Source: Candidatus Aminicenantota bacterium (GTDB lineage Bacteria > Acidobacteriota > Aminicenantia > Aminicenantales > Aminicenantaceae). Taken from it: 34,810 bases of DNA. A program made the translations under genes and the position numbers. Below are positions 9,422 to 17,783 of this stretch, one piece after another. The notes below the pieces were generated by a model. That model did not search any database and was not told the DNA's origin. It saw only the letters and a list, made by a program, of their open reading frames with translations. Numbering within the stretch: position 1 is the first letter of the stretch; each line of letters starts with the position of its first letter. Where the stretch lies: contig SOIV01000271.1 in NCBI GenBank assembly GCA_004377005.1, forward strand, positions 1 through 34,810. The letters are read 5' to 3'.

Positions 9422-9560
9422 GGGACAGGCTACTTTTTGATGTAAAAGTAAATATGGATGAAAAAAGGCAACTTTCTTACTTTTTGTGCAAAAAGATACA
9501 GAAAAAGAAATATGTCCGTATTTACACACGAAATAAGAGACAGAAAAAGTAGCCTGTCTC
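9421..9560. mobile_element. Second short foldback/MITE-like element
   Basis: ggggacaggctacttttt (9421-9438) vs aaaaagtagcctgtctc (9544-9560), one mismatch; inner arms also partly complementary. Confidence 0.65.
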
Positions 9561-9598
9561 TTTTTAATTTATTTTAATTTTATTCGAAAGGATGAAAA

Positions 9599-9763
9599 AT
9601 GAAGGAAGATACTGAGAAAATATCCTGTCATGTTTGTAAAAAGATAATCCCAAAAGCAGCTGCCCTCCACTCAGAAGGTCAGGAATATGTCGTCCATTTT
9701 TGCAACGTTGAATGTATGGATTATTGGAAAAAAGATAAGGAGAGTAAAAAGAAAAAAGAATAA
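9599..9763 (+). CDS. Small Cys-rich putative metal-binding protein (YHS/TRASH-like)
   Basis: 54-aa ORF MKEDTEKISCHVCKKIIPKAAALHSEGQEYVVHFCNVECMDYWKKDKESKKKKE; CxxC...CxxxC pattern; RBS-like cgaaagg upstream; too short for the ORF track. Confidence 0.65.
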   Translation: MKEDTEKISCHVCKKIIPKAAALHSEGQEYVVHFCNVECMDYWKKDKESKKKKE

Positions 9764-9889
9764 ATATACTGCTTGGCTATATTGTCGCTCGAACATAATT
9801 CTTAATGAGTGGATAATAAAGATAACAATTTCATAACTGAGAAGTCTCTTGCAATGAGAGCTTCTAACTGAATCTTAAAAGGAGGGATC

Positions 9890-10150
9890 ATGGGTGAGGA
9901 TATGAATCCGGAAGAAATGAAAGAGATGGAGCAGAAAGTCATTGGAATGTGCATCTGCCTAAGCTGCCCGACATATGTTCAAGGAGCTGATCCTATAGGA
10001 TATTGTTTTCCGACAATCGGCAAGAATGTAAAGATCGTTGAAGAAGATCAGTGTATTTGCCTTGCATGTCCTGTTTTTGCCCAACAGTCGCTAACAAAAA
10101 CATTTTTCTGCACACGCGGCTCTGAAAAGGAGCAAAAAGGGGGCGCATAA
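9890..10150 (+). CDS. DUF2769-like Cys-rich small protein
   Basis: Duplicated C-I-C-L-x-C-P motif (CICLSCPTY...CICLACPVF); aaggagg RBS upstream. Confidence 0.7.
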   Translation: MGEDMNPEEMKEMEQKVIGMCICLSCPTYVQGADPIGYCFPTIGKNVKIVEEDQCICLACPVFAQQSLTKTFFCTRGSEKEQKGGA

Positions 10151-10316
10151 GAAATATTCCGAAGAGAGAAAATTATATCTCTATGAGTTAAATTATTAGA
10201 CAGGAAAGCAAAAATAAAAAAGGGGGGATTAAATTGTTGTTTGCATTTTTCTAACAATTGACATATTCATTTAAAAAATGATCGTCTCTAATAACGAGCC
10301 TGGATTATTCACGGAT

Positions 10317-10404
10317 CGAGTTTGCCGCAGATGTGAGGCACAGGGTATGCGGCTGTGGTTCTCCACTGCAAATGCCCTGTAACGAAGCAGATGCGGTGAA
10401 ATCG
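10317..10404. other. Strongly structured intergenic element (two-level hairpin): repeat or ncRNA
   Basis: Outer stem cgagtttgccgca (10317-10329)/tgcggtgaaatcg (10392-10404); inner stem acaggg (10340-10345)/ccctgt (10375-10380); apical gtgg-ttct-ccac (10355-10366). Confidence 0.6.
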
Positions 10405-10572
10405 GCCCGCCCGAAGGGTAAATTATGACGACATATAATAAAAAGAAACACATTTGAGACCGGTTGAATGTTCTGCTAGAGGTAAGATCAGCGTAACGAG
10501 CAGATATCAATGAAAATAAATATTGGTGTCGGCATAATTAATGAATAAATCAGGCTAGTTGAAGGATAGGAA

Positions 10573-11355
10573 ATGAAAGTAATTGATCTGGAGGATAAAC
10601 ACAAAGAATTATATTTTGTCTGCCTTGAAGATTGGTCTGAGGAGATGAAAGAAGGCGGGAGCCATAAAGAGGTCTGGTACAATAAAATAAAGAACAAGAA
10701 CCTTCGGGTAAAACTGGCAACGGATGATTACGGAATGGTTGGGGGAATGATCCAATACATGCCTATTGAACACGCTTTCGCCGAAGGGAAGGACCTCTAT
10801 TTCATCCATTGTATCTGGGTTCATGGGTATAAGAAAGGAAGAGGAAACTTTCAGAAGAAGGGGATGGGTAAGGCTCTGCTCCAGGCTGCTGAAGATGATG
10901 CAGAAGCAAGGGGAGCAAAAGGTATTGTCGCCTGGGGAATTTCCATGCCGTTCTGGATGAAAGCCTCCTGGTTCAAAAAGCATGGATACGAAAAGGTAGA
11001 CAAAGTGGGGATGCGGGTTCTGCTGTGGAAACCTTTCACGGCTGATGCTATTCCTCCCAAATGGATAAAGGAAAAGAAAAAGCCGGAAGCTTCATCCGAT
11101 AAAGTAACAGTGACTTCATTCCGTAACGGATGGTGTCCTGCCCAAAACATCGTTTTCGAAAGGGCAAAGCGGGCTTCTCAGGAGTTTGGAGATAAAGTAG
11201 AATTTCGAGAGATCGACACTTTGGATAGGGATGTCTTTTTAGAATGGGGTATCGCTGATGCGCTGTTCATAGATAATAAACAGGTGCGAACAGGCCCGCC
11301 TCCTTCCTTTGAGAAAATAAAGAAGAAAATAGCAAGAAGAGTTAGAAAATTATAA
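10573..11355 (+). CDS. GNAT-family N-acetyltransferase with YoaP-like C-terminal domain
   Basis: GxG-like acetyl-CoA segment KKGMGKALLQAAEDDAEARGAKGIVAWG; C-terminal VTSFRNGWCPAQNIVFERAKRAS...FIDNKQVRTGPPPSFEKIKK. Confidence 0.75.
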   Translation: MKVIDLEDKHKELYFVCLEDWSEEMKEGGSHKEVWYNKIKNKNLRVKLATDDYGMVGGMIQYMPIEHAFAEGKDLYFIHCIWVHGYKKGRGNFQKKGMGKALLQAAEDDAEARGAKGIVAWGISMPFWMKASWFKKHGYEKVDKVGMRVLLWKPFTADAIPPKWIKEKKKPEASSDKVTVTSFRNGWCPAQNIVFERAKRASQEFGDKVEFREIDTLDRDVFLEWGIADALFIDNKQVRTGPPPSFEKIKKKIARRVRKL

Positions 11356-11374
11356 CCTGACCTTTTTGATGTTT

Positions 11375-11433
11375 TTATAACTGTAGGTTATAAAATATTA
11401 AAAGAATTCAAAAAATTATAACTCTGAGTTATA
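11375..11433. promoter_or_regulatory. Paired palindromes TTATAAC-N5-GTTATA(A), candidate operator
   Basis: ttataac-tgtag-gttataa (11375-11393) and ttataac-tctga-gttata (11416-11433), plus a half site ttataac at 11350-11356. Confidence 0.45.
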
Positions 11434-11516
11434 TTTAATATGTTTGAATTAGTATGGAATATAATTAGAAAACATTAAGAACTCTCGAATAAGGAGTCTA
11501 AGTCTGAAAAGAGGAG

Positions 11517-12743
11517 GTGAAAATACCGATGAGCAGTTCATATTCGTTCAGTAAAATAGGAAGCTTTGCCAAATGCAAATTACAGTATAAATACAGATAC
11601 ATTGATAAACTACGTCTTAGAGTTGAGACTATAGAAGCATTTATGGGCATTATAGTCCATGAAGCTTTGAAAGAGTTTTATGATTTCGTGAAAAACAAAA
11701 TAATTAAGCCTAAAAAATGGCTCCTTTATAAATATGATGAATTATGGAAAAAAGACTACAATGACTCGATTAAAATTATGAAAAAAGAATTTTCTGCAGA
11801 AGACTATTATGAAAAAGGGAAAAAATGCTTGATGGATTATTATGAAGAGTATAAGCCTTTCGACCAGACAAAAATTGTGAAAACAGAAGAGTCTGTTTTT
11901 TGCAAGCTAAAACAAGATTCCCAGGAATATAGATTTACCGGAATAATTGACCGCCTAGACTGGAACGATAAAGAAAAAATATTCGAAATCCATGATTATA
12001 AGACTTCTGCGACACTAATGACTCAAGAGGAGGCGGGCCAGGATTTTCAACTGTCCCTATATCAACTTGCTCTGCTCAGCAGGTGGCCAGAAGCTGAAAA
12101 GACAAAACTTATCTGGCATTTTCTTCTTTTTAATAAACAGATCGAATCTTCGAGGACAAAAGAACAGTTAATGGAAATACAGAGTATCGCTGTAGATAAG
12201 ATAAAGGCAATCGAAGCTTGTGAGGAATTTCCTCCCCATAAGAGTGTCCTCTGTGATTGGTGTGATTTTCAGCAGATCTGCCCGCTCTGGAAGCATCCGA
12301 AGAAGATGGAAAAGCTGGACGAGAACAAATACAGAAAAGATCCAGGAGTGAAATTAGTAACTTGCTACTCAGAGTTAGAAGAGGAAAAAAAACAACTAAA
12401 AGCGAAAATATCAGAAATCGAGCAGGAACAGGCCAAAATAGCAGAAGCTGCCGTAGAATTTGCTGAGAAAGAAGGCAGCTTGGTCATAGATGGACCTGAT
12501 AAGCAGCTGGTCGTGACAGTGAAAGAAGAACTCGGTGCGCCATCTCGAAAGGAAGATTCGGAGAAGTGGGAGGGATTACGAAATATTTTAATAGAGAGTG
12601 ATAAATATGTTGATGTATCAATTGTAAATAGTAGTATGTTGAACAGGATGCTAAAAAGCTGGCCTCAAGAATTCATCGATAAAATAAAGGGCTTCCTAAG
12701 CAAAAAGACAATAAAGAAGGTGGATTTAAAGAACAAAACGTAA
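11517..12743 (+). CDS. PD-(D/E)XK (RecB/Cas4-like) nuclease-family protein with putative Fe-S cluster
   Basis: SYSFSKIGSFAKCKLQYKYRYIDKL N-terminus, FEIHDYKTS...QDFQLSLYQLAL nuclease motifs, C-terminal CDWCDFQQICPLW. Likely start is the ATG at 11529 after aggaggtg. Confidence 0.83.
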   Translation: MKIPMSSSYSFSKIGSFAKCKLQYKYRYIDKLRLRVETIEAFMGIIVHEALKEFYDFVKNKIIKPKKWLLYKYDELWKKDYNDSIKIMKKEFSAEDYYEKGKKCLMDYYEEYKPFDQTKIVKTEESVFCKLKQDSQEYRFTGIIDRLDWNDKEKIFEIHDYKTSATLMTQEEAGQDFQLSLYQLALLSRWPEAEKTKLIWHFLLFNKQIESSRTKEQLMEIQSIAVDKIKAIEACEEFPPHKSVLCDWCDFQQICPLWKHPKKMEKLDENKYRKDPGVKLVTCYSELEEEKKQLKAKISEIEQEQAKIAEAAVEFAEKEGSLVIDGPDKQLVVTVKEELGAPSRKEDSEKWEGLRNILIESDKYVDVSIVNSSMLNRMLKSWPQEFIDKIKGFLSKKTIKKVDLKNKT

Positions 12744-12778
12744 GAAACAATCAGTAAAACAGATTAATACGATCTAAC

Positions 12779-13324
12779 ATGGATAAAGATAAAGATAAAA
12801 AAATGGATAATAAAGGGAGGGCTTCGAGTATGTTAATCCCAACAATAGTCATGGCTGTTTTTGCCATTATTCTCCTTTACATCGGATATTCAAAAGGGGA
12901 GGGTCAGCATATCATCGGCCTAAAATACGCCCTCAGGATGATAGCGCAGATTCTTCCCTTATTGATTTTTGCCTTTATCATGGCTGGCATGATTCAGACT
13001 CTTCTGCCCCGTGAACTCATATCCAAGTGGATAGGGGAGGAATCTGGCCTGCGCGGGATATTAATCGGCACTCTTGCGGGGGGGATAACTCCTGGCGGGC
13101 CCTATGTAAGTTTGCCGGTTGCGGCCGGATTTCTGCGTGCTGGGGCCGGAGTGGGAACCATGGTCGCCTTTGTGACAGCCTGGTCATTATGGGCAGTTAG
13201 TCGTTTGCCCATGGATATCGGGATATTGGGGTGGAAATTTACAGTTGCCCGCCTCGCCTGCACCTTTTTCTTTCCCCCGATTGCTGGCTTGCTGGCCCAG
13301 CTGTTTTTTTCAGGTTTTAAGTGA
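12779..13324 (+). CDS. Half-size permease of the DUF318/YraQ-like type
   Basis: 181 aa membrane protein with GTLAGGITPGGPYVSLPVAAGFLRAGAGVGTMVAFVTAWSLW. Confidence 0.65.
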   Translation: MDKDKDKKMDNKGRASSMLIPTIVMAVFAIILLYIGYSKGEGQHIIGLKYALRMIAQILPLLIFAFIMAGMIQTLLPRELISKWIGEESGLRGILIGTLAGGITPGGPYVSLPVAAGFLRAGAGVGTMVAFVTAWSLWAVSRLPMDIGILGWKFTVARLACTFFFPPIAGLLAQLFFSGFK

Positions 13325-13486
13325 ATATTCGTGGGGATATCATTTTTAGGGAATTTTTTAAAAATTATTACGTAATTAGTTTTGAAGATTGAATTCTAGC
13401 GCAGTGACGGAAAGGACTGAAATTAAAAAATAAAAGCCGTTTAGCATAGAACAGATTAACTATAAATACAAAGAAGGAGAGAAGAG

Positions 13487-15601
13487 TTGAAAAAGAAAAA
13501 ATCATACATTAAATTCCTGTTTTTCATACTTACTCTGTCAATTATTGGCTCTGCCCCGCTGCCGGGCGAGGAAAGAATAAGCAACGTCCGCTATGAAATT
13601 TGGGTAGAGCTGGATGATCAAAACAAAATGCTCCACGGAAAAGAAAATATTACCTGGCACAATAACACTCGAGATGATGTCCAGGATATGTGGTTTCATC
13701 TTTACTACAATGCTTTTAAAAACGAGAAAAGCACCACGATTCAGGAATCAAAAGAAGAATGGTTTGGAGAGTTTGGCATAGAGATAAAAGAAGGTAGATG
13801 GGGTTGGGTAGATGTCACCAGTATTAAGCTGGCTGATGGCCCGGATTTAAAGCCGACTATGGAATTTATCACCCAAGACAAACCCGTTCATCCAGGCGAC
13901 CAGACAGTCATGCGAGTGTGTTTTCCTGAGCCCGCAAAGCCAGGCGAGGAGGTTCATCTTCAACTTGAATTTGAGTCAAAAATTCCAAGATCGGTTCATC
14001 GCTCAAGCTATTACCAGAATTCTTATTTTATCGCCCAGTGGTTCCCGAAGCCCGGCGTCTACGAGGAAGGGAAAGGCTGGAACTGTCATGAGTATCATCT
14101 AAACTCTGAATTTTATGCAGATTTTGCAGAGTTCACTGTTCATATCACCGTGCCTGAAGATTTTAAGGTGGGGGCCTCAGGCAAACAGATAAAAACTGTT
14201 CCTGATGATGAGAAAAAAACAGTAACTTATACTTATTACCAGGAAAATATTCATGATTTTGCCTGGACAGCAGACCCTGATTTCATCAAAGTCGAGCGTA
14301 ATTTTATCGCAGATAAAGAAGTAAGCCTTGAAGAATACGAAGAAGTCGCCCGCATGCTTCAGCTTCCCCTGGAAGAGGTAAAGCTTCCTGATGTCAAGAT
14401 GATTCTTCTCATAGAACCCGAGCATAAACGACAGATCGACCGCCATTTTAAAGCCTTGAGGATGGCCATAAAGTATTACGGCCTCTGGTATGGTCCGTAT
14501 CCTTATGAAACCGTGACCATGGTTGACCCTCCTTTCAGGACTCGCAGCGGAGGAATGGAATATCCGACCTTTTTCACCGCCGGGACACGTATCTTAACAA
14601 GCAAAAAGGTGCTTTCTCCTGAAGGAGTTATTGTCCACGAGTTCGGACACGGATACTGGTATGGGTTATGTGCGAATAATGAATTCGAGGAGGCATGGCT
14701 TGATGAAGGGATCAACAGCTATTCTGATGGAAAAGTTTTAGCTGTAGCATACGGACCGAGTGCCATACCTATGTCGTTTAAAAGGATTCCTCTCTCCTGG
14801 TTTTGTAAACTTCCTGAATACTACAACTATGAATTAGAGAGGGCTGCGGCAATAAATGTTGTGGAGCTGGATCCGATTACGACTGTTTCCTGGAAATTTC
14901 ATGACAGAGGAAGCTACGGATTAAACGTCTATGATCGTGCCTCTGTCTGCTTACATACTCTGGAAGGATTGGTTGGAGAAGAGATGATGCTCCGAATTCT
15001 GCGAACATTTCAGATGCGTTTCCGATACAAGCATCCCCAGACCCAGGATTTCATCGATGTCGTTAATGAAGTAACAGGAAGAGATCTGAGCTGGTTTTTT
15101 GAAGAATTGTTTTTTGGTACTTTAAACTTTGATTATGGGATATCTTCAGTCGCATCTAAAGAGAAAAAAAAGTATGTTCGAGGGGTTTTTGATGTCGATG
15201 GGAGAAAAGAAGAGATTACTTCAAAGAGAATAAAAAAAATGGAGAAAGAAGATAAAAAATCCGACGATAAAAAGTATTACGTCACAGAGGTAAAAGTCAG
15301 GCGGTTTGGTGAAGCCCGGGTGCGGGGCGATACAGTTATGAAACTTAAAGTCGTATTTGAAGATGGCTCAGAAGAAGTAATAAACTGGAGAGGACAAGAA
15401 AGATGGAAAAAGTTCACTTTTGAAAAGCCGGCAAAGGCCAAGTATGCTCAGATCGATCCAGACAATATCTGGCTTGTTGATTCCAACCTAACAAATAATA
15501 GTCTCAAGAGGAAGCCGTCTCGAAAGGGTATTTTTAAGGTGGCCACTGAACTTCTCTTCTTAATACAGAATTACCTTCAATGCGCCGCGTCCCTAATCTG
15601 A
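13487..15601 (+). CDS. M1-family-like zinc metallopeptidase, secreted
   Basis: Signal peptide, GGMEYPTFF, HEFGHGYWYGLCANNEFEEAWLDEG (HExxH-18-E); TTG start after aaggag. Confidence 0.9.
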   Translation: MKKKKSYIKFLFFILTLSIIGSAPLPGEERISNVRYEIWVELDDQNKMLHGKENITWHNNTRDDVQDMWFHLYYNAFKNEKSTTIQESKEEWFGEFGIEIKEGRWGWVDVTSIKLADGPDLKPTMEFITQDKPVHPGDQTVMRVCFPEPAKPGEEVHLQLEFESKIPRSVHRSSYYQNSYFIAQWFPKPGVYEEGKGWNCHEYHLNSEFYADFAEFTVHITVPEDFKVGASGKQIKTVPDDEKKTVTYTYYQENIHDFAWTADPDFIKVERNFIADKEVSLEEYEEVARMLQLPLEEVKLPDVKMILLIEPEHKRQIDRHFKALRMAIKYYGLWYGPYPYETVTMVDPPFRTRSGGMEYPTFFTAGTRILTSKKVLSPEGVIVHEFGHGYWYGLCANNEFEEAWLDEGINSYSDGKVLAVAYGPSAIPMSFKRIPLSWFCKLPEYYNYELERAAAINVVELDPITTVSWKFHDRGSYGLNVYDRASVCLHTLEGLVGEEMMLRILRTFQMRFRYKHPQTQDFIDVVNEVTGRDLSWFFEELFFGTLNFDYGISSVASKEKKKYVRGVFDVDGRKEEITSKRIKKMEKEDKKSDDKKYYVTEVKVRRFGEARVRGDTVMKLKVVFEDGSEEVINWRGQERWKKFTFEKPAKAKYAQIDPDNIWLVDSNLTNNSLKRKPSRKGIFKVATELLFLIQNYLQCAASLI

Positions 15602-15618
15602 AAGGAAAGGAGAAGGAA

Positions 15619-16485
15619 ATGAAAATTCTTAATACATTCGAAAAAGGATTTCAAACCACCAATAAAAGATTAAAAATGGTGGTTTATCTGTGGCTCATAA
15701 ATTTTATATATTCAGTGCTGCTCGTCACTCCTGTTTATTTTTTGCTAAAAAAAGATTTATCCGGCTCGCTCATGGCTGACCAGATAATAAAAGGGACGAG
15801 CTTACTATGGCTGGGTGATATCATATATAAATATCAGGATGTATTTCCGGCCCTGGTGGGATGGTTTCTTATCCCGGGAATTTTCTTCATGCTGCTCTAT
15901 ATTTTCCTGTATGGAGGCATAATCGGCAGGATTGCTGCCCAGGATGAGAAAATGAAAATGACAAGTTTTCTGGCTGATTGCAGCAAGTATTTCTTCACCT
16001 TTTTAAGGGTTTTCTTGATATCGCTCGTAGCCTATTTAGTGGTTTTTGGAGGCATTCACAGTATTATTTCTGCTTTATTTAACCTTTGGAAAAAAAGCGC
16101 CTCAACAGAATGGCCGCTTATTCTTTCATCCATTCTTGAGTTTCTGATTCTGGTTCTCCTTTTTTCGATTGTAAGGATGTTCTTTGATTATGTCAGAGTG
16201 AGACTTGTGGTTGAGAAGAGCAAGAAGACGATAAGAGCAACGCTCCTCAATGTAACTTTTATCGGAAAACGGTTTTTTAAGGCCTGGTTTCTGTATCTTC
16301 TCGTAGGATTGATTACTGCTGTTTTTGGCGTTATTTATCTTGCTGTATACCAGCTTTTACCAAAGATAGGGATTCTCCTGATTGTGGGCTTTATCTGGCA
16401 GCAGACGTATGTCCTCTCGAGAATGTGGACGAAAATATTGTTCTATTCTACAGAGTATCATTTCTTAAATTTTCATAAAGAGTAA
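15619..16485 (+). CDS. Multi-pass membrane protein of unknown function
   Basis: Several hydrophobic segments; ATG at 15619 preceded by aaaggagaagg (ORF opens at 15580). Confidence 0.7.
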   Translation: MKILNTFEKGFQTTNKRLKMVVYLWLINFIYSVLLVTPVYFLLKKDLSGSLMADQIIKGTSLLWLGDIIYKYQDVFPALVGWFLIPGIFFMLLYIFLYGGIIGRIAAQDEKMKMTSFLADCSKYFFTFLRVFLISLVAYLVVFGGIHSIISALFNLWKKSASTEWPLILSSILEFLILVLLFSIVRMFFDYVRVRLVVEKSKKTIRATLLNVTFIGKRFFKAWFLYLLVGLITAVFGVIYLAVYQLLPKIGILLIVGFIWQQTYVLSRMWTKILFYSTEYHFLNFHKE

Positions 16486-16606
16486 GCTCAGGATAATATT
16501 TATTCCAAATTTCTTACATCCCAAAACGAACCTTTTTGGACTATAGTGCGTCTATAAGGTTAAATGGTGCATCTTAATGATTTATATAATATTTAAGGAG
16601 GAGTCT

Positions 16607-17467
16607 ATGAAATTAAAGAAAGTATTTGCAATCATTCCTTTTTTCGCTCTTTTGATTTTGTTCCTTTCTTCCCTTCCTCTCACCGCTGAAGCTTCCTCTG
16701 GTTCTGGTGACATTCTTTCTGCACTTTTCGGCAAGGAAGAAAGTGAAGAATTCTCCAGGGTATTGCCCCTAAAACCTGGTGGAACTTTTAATCTCAAGAA
16801 CGTAAACGGTTCCATCACCATCACGACCTGGAAGGAAGACAAAGTAGACATTAAAGCCCTGAAAACTACCAAGGGCGATCCTGATAAGCTGAAGGAAGTA
16901 AAAATTGAAGTAGAGGCAACCACAAACTCTGTATCTGTAAATACAATCTTTCCCAAATGGAAAAATATTAGAGTAAGCGTAAATTATGAAGTTAAAGTTC
17001 CCCAGGGAGTAAATCTCGGTAAAGTAAGATCAACAAACGGAAGTGTTTACATAACTGGGCCGGTCGGACATACTAACGCCTCTACCACTAACGGAAGAAT
17101 TGAGCTGGATGGGGCAAAAGGCACTATATCCCTTTCCTCCACCAACGGAAGAATAGAAGCAGTGAATATTAGAGGAGAACTTGATGCACACACAACAAAC
17201 GGGACGATTGTGCTGGAGATGCTTTCTTTTGAGGACACAATAAAAGCAAAAACCACGAATGGCAGTATTACTCTAAGGGTTGGTTCTTTAGAGAAAGTTA
17301 ATGCTGATTTTAATGCCAGAACAGTAAACGGAAGTATATCTTTGGATTTACCTGTTACTCTTAAAAGTATGAAAAAATCAAGACGCAGTCTTGAAGGTCA
17401 AATTGGTCAGGGAGGACCTGAGATCTCGCTCAGGACAACAAACGGTTCGATTAAGATTACAAAATAA
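16607..17467 (+). CDS. DUF4097-like secreted beta-strand repeat protein
   Basis: Signal peptide, repeated (T/S)TNG(S/R)I motifs; ATG at 16607 after aaggagg. Confidence 0.78.
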   Translation: MKLKKVFAIIPFFALLILFLSSLPLTAEASSGSGDILSALFGKEESEEFSRVLPLKPGGTFNLKNVNGSITITTWKEDKVDIKALKTTKGDPDKLKEVKIEVEATTNSVSVNTIFPKWKNIRVSVNYEVKVPQGVNLGKVRSTNGSVYITGPVGHTNASTTNGRIELDGAKGTISLSSTNGRIEAVNIRGELDAHTTNGTIVLEMLSFEDTIKAKTTNGSITLRVGSLEKVNADFNARTVNGSISLDLPVTLKSMKKSRRSLEGQIGQGGPEISLRTTNGSIKITK

Positions 17468-17783
17468 GAATTTAGTTCTTCTCTTTCTTCAAAATAAACA
17501 GAAAGCAATCATTTCATCCATCTATACCTTCTAGACTTTGAGATAATCCTTCTTAATTAGGGCTATATATTAACAGTAGTCTTATTTCGAAGCAATTGTT
17601 CTCTTATATTGTTAGTGGACGAATAAATGAGCAATATGAATTTATAACAAAAAAGGGGCCTTGAATGAAGGGGGATATCCCGATTTTATGTGTCCCCATT
17701 TTAAGTTTTCTTTTTTCTTTTTGCCATAAGGATTTGAGTCCGATATAATTACGAACTACATAAAATTAATTTGGAGGTAAAGC

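Noticed and set aside
17020-17450. Repeated acaaacgga/accaacgga motifs as a possible CRISPR or tandem repeat array
   Set aside because: They are in-frame codons of the TNG(S/R)I protein motif in a DUF4097-like CDS, with irregular spacing and diverged DNA.
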